Origin: Berkiella sp050247135
GTDB lineage: Bacteria > Pseudomonadota > Gammaproteobacteria > Berkiellales > Berkiellaceae
Reading direction: 5' to 3'
NCBI GenBank assembly: GCA_050247135.1
Contig: JBFWUT010000003.1
Location: 1 to 64,000 of the forward strand
DNA: 64,000 nucleotides
The translations under genes and the position numbers were made by a program. How positions within the stretch are numbered: the stretch's first letter is position 1; each line of letters opens with the position of its first letter. The notes beneath the pieces are model-generated. The model worked only from the letters and a program-made list of their open reading frames with translations, was not told where the DNA came from and searched no databases. Below are positions 55,701-62,725 of the stretch, in pieces.

Positions 55701-56280
55701 AAAGAGCTTGATTCAAACACCCTCTGAACCCAATAAACGTCATGCGGTGATTATTGACGATATTGATTCTCAAATGGAGATTGAGAGAGAACATCCAGAA
55801 CCAATGGAAGTCGATGTTGAACCTAAGATAGGCGACTTTTCTTCTGTGTCGGCAGACTTATTTCGCACCAAACACATTTTGCAAATATCAGAACGTGAAA
55901 AGCAAAAAGAGAGAAGTCCTAAAGATGTGAATCCTCTATTTATTGTAAGTACGGTGTTTAAACAGCGCACATCAAAATTGGCTGACAAACTGGATGAAAT
56001 GGTGCGTGTCTTAAATAGCGATGTTCAACTTTCAGATGCGACTCGTTTTGAGTTAATGCGTGGTTATCTATTAAATATGCAGGTTGATGGAAAAATGAGT
56101 AAAAATGATAATGCCGTCCTCAGCAAGCTGCTCAGTGATTTTTCAGAAAAAGAACAAGATTTTCGTGGCAAAAATCAACCTCTGAAATCGAATGAGGATT
56201 GCAAGAAAAACCAAAAAGACTATGTACCTCCTGATACGTCACCCACTCAAGGTAAAACGAAAGGACAATCGACTCGTTAA
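46756..56280 (+). CDS. giant protein with a SecA-like DEAD motor core, probable effector or toxin
   Basis: 3174 residues; AGGTGA precedes the ATG. A motor core unmistakably related to SecA lies at about 1800-2420: ATGQGKSL (Walker A, Lys1861) in the SecA-style context EIATGQGKSLIAGLYAS, DEVD at 1955-1958 (Walker B), WGITGT near 2170, TPMMGRGTDFKP and IIGRMGRQGQPG (Arg fingers 2376/2379). The last two closely follow SecA's TNMAGRGTDI and RGRxGRQGDPG. The 1800 residues before and 750 after do not resemble SecA: long helical domains, a Glu-Gln tract at about 498-526, no zinc-binding tail. KQGKKKGKRSDE near residue 40 is basic and NLS-like. It is not the cell's SecA. No signal peptide. Export and host action are inference. 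Confidence 0.85.
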   Translation: MSNKGPIQLINDLVQNTEDLAILENRVEEQLSASYMQAYEKQGKKKGKRSDEVDESETLQTFVNDLNNIKLLPPEVTLEKKQVILSAFEKIMKKKIPNMSGQLAKITFPVEPEEFAAILTEIKRESVLAQAKRKFAEWEAEKPPEQREEQNKRLIKTMLDYAKNNGIAEGGSGNNVVYKQNLEESIFNEFQEWIWPQIKEEAFHDLEAEYKIKKKEPLADFFSEIYAKYYDDKLKRKVTGTVDLLPPQTSTTVNHSDMLKACLQHLAQGGFKSSVSEARIMTPCPVGRLPNMAFDFSDTMNALTEHATQGLPLPFNSLYINHPFGGKTLYKDIVAFATALADKQADYYLLEKIKFDVVGESDNVNVEEYEKYLDDMLALAQREKNGLAIQVDLTNIANKIDRKLLELIGNKREGSLERQELEEKKQALKEKLDKVNLAIAKNRRSLNYFILEKGVAALGTKSGLASSGGSVVDAQSIEEVRACKRTIDLAELLKNIGTEQEAEQEQEQEQEQEQEQEQEQEQEQQQAHGSVEDNIKTEDEFVEFALKLRSELGAKREELKKLWYQLRGDLKADDGRVVSRSTLQVLSKDVVRQILRDPDAFKDGLVEGNLPEGFHVGNLVVGPPPREGEPPVVQRGIYYDNSDLRETNTLTLSTKTLNSARGRMQVASSDFTLEHRPANLDPITQMLVGKYFVPLTTEEINDFNTGRLGQEDDEVVPKMVFMTAVKGGVNDFKEWYANKITEKILETERHQELAEIAVAFGGEALYDLTRKLDAIKGRCEKAKEKKLFDEFLDKAILQNGLDSIQYRPMMIDHLMQRDQFQAFDKIATLNDEELKWFMHFCNAHAAHNARVDLQELYLGFKDFVKEYKEITNDAPLPVKDLENFAKGCRNMKVGLDRVLFILKNAQKNNVLEQQLAGLTKLDLEYATSYTAIKQHRYRVVLPLMEIDKEGVKKEPITSKDQIYSKHSVLFRDVISGNGGLGGCQRGLYEHYAVASVSPSLSTIEKIDETILGIKSPEYAHAKETQAFLYSAISFGLFHNKGVNDANDQEKILAFAKSVDNFLSLGGERGLDGPVQQLEEILNCQMMHFFEGKGDAPTLDALTHYLNTIARMHQNKEFEKVDDFRSHIEKSFHPQEFYRKNQDLFTPLHRLAQKPDHRLSDANLAKVLVEFEMMTMDFGISGKTEEKKKLAKLQGGLLHAFALMDDPGEAFTNSEDPQSFEHFIDHCLDTYCTDNNQVAYRNVEAVLKVLSNATVLELDHYPSWDQLKTMLDKAAMQTQASPEAAANWLKQQPGFELMTFELSSLKTATVNAQTFDSAFKGAEDELIKGLALLGINLEKGSAQTFKEFLQKLAENKVEEKLSFSVALLPLLNEKIFSAHKGALKLIEENLLKNLTVNERSNLVAFAQKQFTPSDSSPKTLEEVDILTDAYAKSHTELSDLYKELNETKSIVGKKFSSLIESLEKLPKDAIPATELTKLLNALNETAKRENFYPKELLESITSFAGKVNDWPLMNEVIEKSIIPNSQVDRAELLSFALGLAATNKLEKGTLLPLTELSKSDPILYKGAIQFLKIHPEADIGELCEQVKRWKTTGVPESSLSELLKHLSSNQNSESVMALIKALETVDAQKRAPIIAILNRTADLSTGFDNGTIQSVIDKLKERELVDISKLATVDMDAPFPNVNELDTLLPSETVSEFIKKQQDTFFTVKTQQSELDVIFNDDRVIGVLNETKSLAFKDPIGIPEDKKQGLLADYAYIHAIGLNKPVYEGKAIKDLTKDQLIDFKDKLVLKIQDSSNPEQQRLATLQYIALVREIYYRSTFDSSPNKKPPRGKFPFSTQIIGLLQALENPAMNINEIATGQGKSLIAGLYASVLVAQGRPAIICTSNLTLAHEGLEENEKFYEYMGFPTTVISAQSNAKDFQHKGVNYTDVSNMALFLAKTDIEEPLNLKNPGLVLDEVDFTVLDEVTDFRYAVNLGESGSEISPDEWFYYQINQFVDSDAFKGDVEKLGITRESDVVNAIAALEGALNLAIQSKSIKEPELSHLQKRLAEFKIRGSESRKQLDVWIDSAFNAKILYEQGKGTAWTLEQYQHKDGNQYSAARIISHHRVSKGSKWSKGVHQFLHARINNNLSESEPPCRIDAEKSHVAALSSKNFVDYFKQKGGCVWGITGTIGSIEERAELIKKYQFTLTQIPTHQELKRQILKPVFAGNDKGHIDAIYGQYKKHAIKKQQMPTVIVEEDAEYATKFKDGFISKLAKEAKSQDEPPLLQFYNGMDFAVYQFNKKTNQYEPLSEEEIKALAKGEDNREVSLKTTEDKEKAIKTIAGKQNTITITTPMMGRGTDFKPVTNEGKPHPNGLMVIGAYPEASEREERQIIGRMGRQGQPGLFVNVVNKQRFLAKLDNANIKVDRSTRYFFPQRLTKHLESYKKHKNETLATDRRFKQTFGDIRGQFYYQFIAMMDLADPGKKLDTLMELVKPTPPNKDEFSKQVKTNLLDAWSRYLVELDRKFIELKDQYPGNYDKIFSELEQFAGKAWNEKVVNEIANRFSIDIDTKKAKELFDPHSYDQESSVIKDIILLGKEALAKDPDFAVQNANIDDQLINYNKHFWLKEPSQLAALESVDAKKEISKMLAVDMANNLYRLNTMLKHEHTFSLRPVDIGAILGVENNPKEIQKAIDNNPDAYEKLLQAYHKLSFQARALSKEKAPPGDAYEKVYTEAMRNEMDLYSQLSEIKLKGPNPLDELADVINTSREEMVNEAKLELIQAKRQQNPLQAIRYQIEYTGDKPLPTYDFTTMKHDIRSDIARYLKDKSKFFGRNKTANALLEQVDLAKNPDELLQALLEARKLALQKDREAYNLLGKRNERGSRFQDMLNKELSRLSLQATDEPSMLKVAGYLREELLQQLNQLNVDVDMSNFINKLDKKEGVSIEEMYTICEQLRSFTNDAMNINDPSAKKAQINVKLLENNLKVMETLVEKMIAKGVDEKSLIQTPSEPNKRHAVIIDDIDSQMEIEREHPEPMEVDVEPKIGDFSSVSADLFRTKHILQISEREKQKERSPKDVNPLFIVSTVFKQRTSKLADKLDEMVRVLNSDVQLSDATRFELMRGYLLNMQVDGKMSKNDNAVLSKLLSDFSEKEQDFRGKNQPLKSNEDCKKNQKDYVPPDTSPTQGKTKGQSTR

Positions 56281-57197
56281 GCTTGTTGGAAGGCAGATTT
56301 AAGTTCAGCACATGCAAAATCAAAAGCTTCATTGGCTAACGTAATTTTATTATAAAAGCGTAAAAAGCCATGGATCATTCCATCATAACGCCTTGCTTGC
56401 ACAGTGGTGCCATTTGCCTGTAATTTTTGCGCATAAGTTTCGCCTTCATCTCGCAAAGGATCGCATTCTGCCGTGACTAAAGTGGCTGGTGGTAAATCCT
56501 TGAAATTGGCATTTTGCACTGGGGAGGCTAGCCCATCTTTGCGATATTTTCCTGCGCTAAATACTAAATTTTCAAGATAGTTAATAAAAGTGATATCTAA
56601 TAAATAACCATGGGCGAATTCCTTTTTTGAAGGATAATCATGAGATAAATCGACCATCGGATAAATCAGAGTTTGATGGCGAATAATATCGAGACCTTCA
56701 TCTCGTAAAAGGTGTGTCAAGGAGGCGGCGATATTGCCACCGGAGCTTTCTCCCCAAATTGCGATTTTATCGGGGTTGACACCTAGTTTGGTAGGATGTT
56801 GATGAACCCATTTGATAGCATCTAAGCATTCATATAAAAAATCAGGAAAGGTACAAACGGGCGCTAAGCGATGGGCGATATAAATGATTTTCATGCCCAG
56901 TTTATTGGCCAGTAAGCTGCAATATTCATTGCAGGAGATCATATGGTTAATAATGTACCCCGTGGCTGAGAGAAATATCATTGCCGGAATGGGGCCATCA
57001 GGTTGGTTGGCTGGGGAGTAACAGCGAACGGATAAATCTTCTCTGATAATGAAATCTTGAAATGGAGTCGGTTCTATTTTTAAACGGGGTAGCCGCAAAA
57101 TTTCCATGATTTGTTCTGGCGTATATTCATGGAGTTTGCCAAAACCGTTGTGATAAACCATGGCGACTAATCTTTCAAGAGCGGGATGAAGGGGCAT
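56277..57197 (-). CDS. alpha/beta hydrolase, HSL/Aes-like esterase
   Basis: 306 residues from ATG 57197. Nucleophile elbow IWGESSGGNIAASL, acid residue in TAECDPLRDEG, and catalytic His in YDGMIHGFLRFYNK, in the order of hormone-sensitive-lipase-like esterases. The family's oxyanion motif HGGG is replaced by FLSATGYI after PAMI, so activity or specificity may differ. Its stop overlaps the end of the convergent giant gene by 4 bases. Confidence 0.87.
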   Translation of the reverse strand: MPLHPALERLVAMVYHNGFGKLHEYTPEQIMEILRLPRLKIEPTPFQDFIIREDLSVRCYSPANQPDGPIPAMIFLSATGYIINHMISCNEYCSLLANKLGMKIIYIAHRLAPVCTFPDFLYECLDAIKWVHQHPTKLGVNPDKIAIWGESSGGNIAASLTHLLRDEGLDIIRHQTLIYPMVDLSHDYPSKKEFAHGYLLDITFINYLENLVFSAGKYRKDGLASPVQNANFKDLPPATLVTAECDPLRDEGETYAQKLQANGTTVQARRYDGMIHGFLRFYNKITLANEAFDFACAELKSAFQQA

Positions 57198-57299
57198 CAA
57201 TGTATTCCATTACTGGGTTACTTTTCATAGATTAAGTATACCCAGTCAGGAAGAAAAAAGTTACCACATAAATAAGCCAGTTAACTTCCAGTTAAGGTG

Positions 57300-59027
57300 C
57301 TATTTTTTCATCATCCGTTTCATGGTATCCAACACATTCTCATGTTTAGGATTTTGTTTGAGCGCTTCATTCCAGACTTGTTTGGCGCCTTCAAAATCTT
57401 TCATCTGCCACATGACCTCGCCTAAGTGTGCAGCAATTTCAGCATCGGGCATTAACTTGGCTGCTTTCTTTAAGGTTTCTAATGATTGAGGATAGTTGCC
57501 CATTTTATAATATAACCAGCCCACACTATCTAATACGGAAGGATTGTTAGGGGAGATCTTCAAAGCCGTCATGAGATAGTTTTTAGCTTCATCAAAACGT
57601 TGGGTTTTATTGGCTAACATAAATCCCAAAGCGTTTAATGCATCAACATGGTTCGGTTGTAATTTAATGATAGTTTTGAGATCTTTTTCTGCGAGATTAA
57701 TCTCGTCTAGTTGATCGGCAACTAAGCTTCTGGCATATAAAAGTTCAACATCATCTGGCATATGCTGCATATTTTCATTAATAAGCGCTAAGGCTTCTTT
57801 AAAATGTTTTGAGCGATTTAAGACATCTATTTTGGCTAATAAAATTTGTTTGACATCCGTTTCATCGTTAGGTTGAGTGCGAGATAGGACGGTTAATGCC
57901 TCATCATATCGTTTTTTGTCAGTCAATAATACGCTCGCCCGTACTTGTGATAACACGTGAAATGGGCCAGTCAAAACCTCTTGAAATTGCGAAATGGCTT
58001 CTTCTGGATTGTTTTTCATTTCTGAAACTCGAGCTAAAAAGTAATAGGATATATCTTTGCTATCAGGCATTTTGCTTGAGCGATTGAGGATTTTTTCTGC
58101 TAAATCAAACCACTGTGCTTGGATGCACATTCTGGCAAATTGTAGAAGCTCTTCAGAAGATAAGTTTGGATTGTCAACTATCGTTTCAATTTGCTTCTCT
58201 GCTTCTTTATCATAACCGTTATCTAATAAAAACTGTGCATAATATTGACGCAGTGAGTGATCGTCGGGATGTTCATTGACGGCTTTGTCTATATAGCGCT
58301 TAGCTTCTTCTTTACCCTGGTTGCGAAAAAGAGCTTCAGTGTAAAGCTGCATCGAGGTAACAGCATTGGGGCTAATTTTAAGAGCGGCTTCACTCATGGC
58401 TAATGCTTTTTTGTTTTCACCACTGTAAAGGTAAATTTCACCCAGGGCTAACTGCGCGCTAGCAATTTTAGGTTCAGCTTGTGTGAGCAGTTCCAGTGCC
58501 TCAATGACTCGTTTATTGTCGTTATCTTTTTGCAGTTGACGGAATAGAACCAGGTAATATTGTAGTGCTTCGTCTGGATTTTCAACCTCAGCTTGGCGCA
58601 AATAGGGTACCGCCTCTTTGACCTTGTCTAAGCGAATATATAAGGCAGCAGTGGTGATTTGGGCTTCTAAGTTTTTGGGAGCGGCTTTGGCCCATATAAC
58701 AGCTGGTTCAAGGGCAACCTCTAGGGAGGCCACAGTCAGGGCGATTTGGGTCGCTCTTGCCGCAATGGCTGCGTCTTGGGTTTCTTTGGCTGCAGCGATA
58801 TAATTTGCCAGTGCAACCTCAGGATGTTCTCTATCCAGCGCCATTTCAGCGGCCATTAACTGAAATAAGCTTTCTGCAGGCAGTTGGGCTTTAGCAGACT
58901 TGGTCTTTTCTTGTATGATAAGGGCGCTTTCATCAGATGTCGCCAATTGTTGAGGCTGAACGCTGGTGAGGGTGAGTTCCGGGACAATAAAAAGAAGCGG
59001 TAAAAAAAGTGTAGCTGCCTGCTTCAT
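57300..59027 (-). CDS. exported TPR-repeat protein
   Basis: 575 residues with AAGGA before the ATG. Signal peptide MKQAATLFLPLLFIVPELTLT, then about 10-12 tetratricopeptide repeats, the clearest near the C-terminus (HVDALNALGFMLANKTQRFD; NPSVLDSVGWLYYKMGNYPQ). A TPR protein of this size divergent from hemA is a recurrent gammaproteobacterial arrangement. Likely periplasmic scaffold; partners unknown. Confidence 0.88.
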   Translation of the reverse strand: MKQAATLFLPLLFIVPELTLTSVQPQQLATSDESALIIQEKTKSAKAQLPAESLFQLMAAEMALDREHPEVALANYIAAAKETQDAAIAARATQIALTVASLEVALEPAVIWAKAAPKNLEAQITTAALYIRLDKVKEAVPYLRQAEVENPDEALQYYLVLFRQLQKDNDNKRVIEALELLTQAEPKIASAQLALGEIYLYSGENKKALAMSEAALKISPNAVTSMQLYTEALFRNQGKEEAKRYIDKAVNEHPDDHSLRQYYAQFLLDNGYDKEAEKQIETIVDNPNLSSEELLQFARMCIQAQWFDLAEKILNRSSKMPDSKDISYYFLARVSEMKNNPEEAISQFQEVLTGPFHVLSQVRASVLLTDKKRYDEALTVLSRTQPNDETDVKQILLAKIDVLNRSKHFKEALALINENMQHMPDDVELLYARSLVADQLDEINLAEKDLKTIIKLQPNHVDALNALGFMLANKTQRFDEAKNYLMTALKISPNNPSVLDSVGWLYYKMGNYPQSLETLKKAAKLMPDAEIAAHLGEVMWQMKDFEGAKQVWNEALKQNPKHENVLDTMKRMMKK

Positions 59028-59146
59028 AAAGTATCCTTACTTTATCACTTTGTAATGTGATTAACTATTTCTTCCTTAATCACAACATCGGCAGCGAGAA
59101 AGAAACCGTAAGAGATATTTAATTCAGTAACTAAAAGTGACAACGC

Positions 59147-60403
59147 GTGTTATTAACTCTAGGGATCAGTCATAAAACAGCCCCCATCGATGTTCGGGAG
59201 AAGCTGGCCTTTACTCAGGAGAATATTCCTCGAGCTTTGGAAGCGCTTTTCAGTGAAGTTGCACTCGAAGAAGTTGCCTTATTATCGACTTGTAACCGGA
59301 CTGAATTTTATTGCAGCACGGCCGATCACCCTAGTGCGTCACTCGCACAATTACAAACTTGGTGGAAAAACTACTTGGCCTTGTCATTTGACATGAACCC
59401 GTACTTATATACGTATTCAGAAAGCCATGCAGTAAGACACGTGATGCGTTTAGCGTGTGGTTTGGATTCAATGGTCATTGGTGAGCCGCAAATTTTAGGT
59501 CAACTCAAAACTGCCTACCAAACCGCTACCAAAACTGGCTTTGTAGGAAAATCGTTGTCACGACTTTTCCAAACCAGTTTCTCCGTTGCCAAGAAAATTC
59601 GTACGAGTACAGGCATTGCCGCGCACCCTGTTTCTGTTGCCTATGCGGCAACGACGCTTGCTAAACAAATTTTTACCGACTTGAGCAAAGCGACGGTAGT
59701 ACTTATTGGGGCCGGTGAAAATATTGAATTAACGTTGCAACATTTACAAGCCAAAGAGGTTAAGCGAATTATTGTTGCTAATCGTACCCTCTCTCATGCA
59801 CAAGCTTTGGCAGAGCGCTATAAAGTGATGGCTGTTGGCTTAGATGATCTCGCTTGGTGTTTAGAGCAAGCGGATATTGTCATCAGTGCTATTGCCAGCC
59901 CCAAACCCGTTGTAACCGTTACAAAGATGGAAAATGCTTTTGCAGGTAAACGCCGTCCTCTATTTATGGTCGATTTAGGCGTGCCACGCAATATTGATCC
60001 CACGCTAGGAGATAATGAAGATATTTACCTTTACACGGTGGATGATCTTGAAGGATACGTTAACGAGAATTTGAAAACCAGACAAAAAGCAGCACTTGAA
60101 GCTGAAGTTCTCATTAATCATGCCTCTAATGCTTATATGGAATGGATGTTAGCGCAAACGCAATTAACGACAGTGCGTCAATTGCGACTGAAAGTGCAGG
60201 ATATTAAAAACATCGCCCTGAATGCAGCCATAGGTCAACTCAGAAAAGGTGAAGATCCTGAACAAGTTCTAACGCAATTTGCCCATCAATTAACCCAAAA
60301 ACTGTTGCATCAACCGACCATACAGCTGCGTCAGGCAAGCCTTGCGCAATTAGAAGAAAAGATAACTGTTGTTAAAGAATTATTCGATTTAAGTGATGAG
60401 TAA
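59147..60403 (+). CDS. hemA: glutamyl-tRNA reductase
   Basis: 418 residues from GTG. N-terminal GISHKTAPIDVREKLAF, catalytic Cys in LLSTCNRTEFYC, CGLDSMVIGEPQILGQLKTAY, NADPH-binding VLIGAGENIELTLQHL and the C-terminal dimerisation domain. First step of C5-pathway tetrapyrrole synthesis. The stop codon abuts the ATG of prfA. The start matches the family N-terminus (M-L-L-TLGISHKTAP). Confidence 0.96.
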   Translation: MLLTLGISHKTAPIDVREKLAFTQENIPRALEALFSEVALEEVALLSTCNRTEFYCSTADHPSASLAQLQTWWKNYLALSFDMNPYLYTYSESHAVRHVMRLACGLDSMVIGEPQILGQLKTAYQTATKTGFVGKSLSRLFQTSFSVAKKIRTSTGIAAHPVSVAYAATTLAKQIFTDLSKATVVLIGAGENIELTLQHLQAKEVKRIIVANRTLSHAQALAERYKVMAVGLDDLAWCLEQADIVISAIASPKPVVTVTKMENAFAGKRRPLFMVDLGVPRNIDPTLGDNEDIYLYTVDDLEGYVNENLKTRQKAALEAEVLINHASNAYMEWMLAQTQLTTVRQLRLKVQDIKNIALNAAIGQLRKGEDPEQVLTQFAHQLTQKLLHQPTIQLRQASLAQLEEKITVVKELFDLSDE

Positions 60404-61486
60404 ATGAAACCAACTATTGAAAATAAATTAGCTTCCTTGGTCGAGAGACATGATGAAGTTGGCGTAATGCTAACTGAGCAATCAGTTATTCAAAATCAAA
60501 ACCAATTTCGTGAATTATCAAAAGAATATTCCGATCTGGAACCTTTGGTTACCACCTTTAAGCGCTATCAGGACCTTTTGAATCAACAAATCTCAGCTAA
60601 AGCTTTATTAGCAGAAGAAGATGCTGAAATGCGCGCTATGGCTGAAGAAGAACTGGAAGATGTGGCCACGCAGATTGAAGCAATTGAAAAAGAGTTGCAA
60701 CTGTTTTTGATCCCCAAAGATCCCGACGATGATAAAAACGTATTTTTGGAAATTCGCGGTGGGGCAGGTGGCGATGAGGCTGCTATATTTGCCGGTGATT
60801 TATTCAGAATGTACAGTCGCTATGCTGAGCAAAAGCGCTGGAAAGTGGAAATTATCAGTGAGAGTTTTGGTGAGCATGGTGGTTACAAAGAAGTCATCGC
60901 TCGTATTATTGGGCAAGATGCTTATTCCCATCTGAAATTTGAATCCGGAGCTCACCGAGTACAACGAGTCCCTGAAACAGAAGCGCAAGGACGTATTCAT
61001 ACCTCAACTTGTACAGTAGCGGTGCTTCCTGAAGCAGAAGAAATTGAAAGTATCACGATTAACCCTGCTGATCTTAAAATCGATACCTATCGGGCATCGG
61101 GTGCAGGTGGTCAGCATGTGAATAAAACCGATTCCGCAGTGCGAATGACCCATCTACCAACAGGGATTGTCGTTGAATGTCAAGACGAACGCTCACAGCA
61201 TAAGAATCGCGCCAAAGCGATGTCATTACTACAATCTAAAATCTTACGCATGCAAAAAGAAGCGCAACGGGTTGAACAGGCTTCTACCCGTAAAAGTTTA
61301 GTCGGAACAGGCGATCGATCAGAGCGAATTCGAACTTATAATTTCCCCCAAGGCCGGGTTACCGATCACCGCATCAATTTAACTTTGTACAAATTAGATG
61401 AAATTATCGAAGGAAAGGTAAGTGAGTTGATTGAAGCGTTACGTCAAGAATTCCAAGCAGAACAATTGGCGACCCTCGAACAGTAA
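60404..61486 (+). CDS. prfA: peptide chain release factor 1
   Basis: 360 residues. Contains the GGQ loop SGAGGQHVNKTDSA for peptidyl-tRNA hydrolysis, and the stop-codon recognition domain including the PxT-type sequence HRVQRVPETEAQGRIHTS. Reads UAA and UAG. Overlaps the ATG of prmC by one base (TAATG). Confidence 0.97.
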   Translation: MKPTIENKLASLVERHDEVGVMLTEQSVIQNQNQFRELSKEYSDLEPLVTTFKRYQDLLNQQISAKALLAEEDAEMRAMAEEELEDVATQIEAIEKELQLFLIPKDPDDDKNVFLEIRGGAGGDEAAIFAGDLFRMYSRYAEQKRWKVEIISESFGEHGGYKEVIARIIGQDAYSHLKFESGAHRVQRVPETEAQGRIHTSTCTVAVLPEAEEIESITINPADLKIDTYRASGAGGQHVNKTDSAVRMTHLPTGIVVECQDERSQHKNRAKAMSLLQSKILRMQKEAQRVEQASTRKSLVGTGDRSERIRTYNFPQGRVTDHRINLTLYKLDEIIEGKVSELIEALRQEFQAEQLATLEQ

Positions 61487-62313
61487 TGCATACCATTGCG
61501 CAATTATTACAACAGGGAAGTGAACGCTTAAAAGATATTGATAATCCACTCTTAGAAGCACGCTTGCTGCTAGCTTATGTGCTGAAAGTAGAACCTGTTT
61601 GGCTGATGACCTGGCCTGAAAAAGAGGTGAGTGAAAATGACAACGCACTTTACCAACAATTTCTTGAGCGCCGCGTGCAACGCGAACCCCTTGCCTATCT
61701 TTTAGGCAGTAAAGAGTTTTGGTCATTATCTTTTAAGGTGAACAACGCCGTTCTGGTGCCACGTCCTGAAACAGAATTATTAGTCGAAACCGTTATAGCC
61801 GAATTGCCAGATGAGCCGCTGACTCTGGTTGAGTTAGGCACAGGTAGCGGTGCAATTGCTTGTGCCTTGGCGCACACCAGACCTCGTTGGAAAATTATGG
61901 CAACAGATATCTCCAGCGAGGCGCTCGCAGTCGCTAAAGAAAATGCCCAAACACTGCGCTTATCTAATATTGAATGGTTTCAAGCGAATTGGTTTGCTGG
62001 ACTTACTTTGTCAAAAGTAGCAGCTATCGTCAGTAACCCTCCGTATTTGAGCAAGACCGATCCCCACCTGGTTAATGAGCTCCTACACGAACCAAAACAG
62101 GCTTTAGTTTCAGGGGAAAGTGGCTTGGAGGCTTACCAGGTAATCATTGCAAATGCCTATGAGCATTTATTAGAAGGAGGATTACTTGCTTTGGAACATG
62201 GCTATGAACAAGCAGCTTCGATATCTCAATTACTCGAAAAGCGCGGTTATGGGCAAGTCAAAACGTTAGCCGACTTAGCGGGCTTACCTCGAGTCACTCT
62301 TGCTAAAAAGTAA
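61486..62313 (+). CDS. prmC: release-factor glutamine methyltransferase
   Basis: 275 residues. SAM-binding VELGTGSGAIACALA and the Gln-N-methylation motif VSNPPYLSK, preceded by a conserved VLVPRPETELLVE. Methylates the Gln of the GGQ motif of PrfA and PrfB. Co-transcribed with hemA and prfA. Confidence 0.96.
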   Translation: MHTIAQLLQQGSERLKDIDNPLLEARLLLAYVLKVEPVWLMTWPEKEVSENDNALYQQFLERRVQREPLAYLLGSKEFWSLSFKVNNAVLVPRPETELLVETVIAELPDEPLTLVELGTGSGAIACALAHTRPRWKIMATDISSEALAVAKENAQTLRLSNIEWFQANWFAGLTLSKVAAIVSNPPYLSKTDPHLVNELLHEPKQALVSGESGLEAYQVIIANAYEHLLEGGLLALEHGYEQAASISQLLEKRGYGQVKTLADLAGLPRVTLAKK

Positions 62314-62406
62314 TCTATCGAAGAGAGTCACTTTTTACTTTTAAATCAGTCCTCACCCTTGTATGCTACTCAGGTTATTTCCACTAATCGTTACAAGGTA
62401 GTAAAA

Positions 62407-62682
62407 ATGAGAGAGTTAACACATTTTGAGGGTAGCCTCGTTGTAGGGTGTGCAAAAAATATTCGTGATATCGTACGTGAAGATATCGTTGACATCGGTA
62501 TGTTTACCGGTTTTTTCATGGGTGGCGTGATGGGAGCTGAATTGTGCACAGGCTCAGCGCTATATAGCGTGTTGGGGATGGCTGCGGGAAGCTTAGTTGG
62601 CATGGCCGCTGTGCCAGTGATAGCGAAAGGGGGACTTGAGTTTGCCTTTTTGGTGCGTGATTCTTTAGTCGTTTCGCCTTAG
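62407..62682 (+). CDS. double-glycine-type leader peptide, third (GC at the cleavage site)
   Basis: 91 residues from ATG 62407, with AAGGTAG before it. The start MRELTHFEGSLVVGC matches the double-glycine leader at Leu -12, Thr -11, Glu -8, Val -4 and Gly -2; position -1 is Cys instead of Gly. The 'MRELT..E' opening is the most common beginning of enterobacterial microcin leaders. The rest has a Gly-rich membrane segment (FTGFFMGGVMGAELC; LGMAAGSLVGMAAVPVIA) with glycine-zipper spacing like class II bacteriocins. No exporter or immunity gene is adjacent. A small membrane protein with a chance match is the alternative. Confidence 0.6.
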   Translation: MRELTHFEGSLVVGCAKNIRDIVREDIVDIGMFTGFFMGGVMGAELCTGSALYSVLGMAAGSLVGMAAVPVIAKGGLEFAFLVRDSLVVSP

Positions 62683-62696
62683 TCTTTTCTAAAACT

Positions 62697-62725
62697 AAAA
62701 GGGGCACCGCATTCGGGCTCCTTTT
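62697..62725. terminator. bidirectional intrinsic terminator
   Basis: aaaaggggcaccg at 62697-62709 pairs with cgggctcctttt at 62714-62725 around a CATT loop (one G-U, one bulge). T-rich flanks lie on both sides. It serves both the peptide gene ending at 62682 and the convergent gene ending at 62724. Confidence 0.75.

Noticed and set aside
46756..56280. The housekeeping SecA gene
   Set aside because: Three to four times too long, flanks unrelated, no SecA zinc-binding C-terminus; only the motor core matches.
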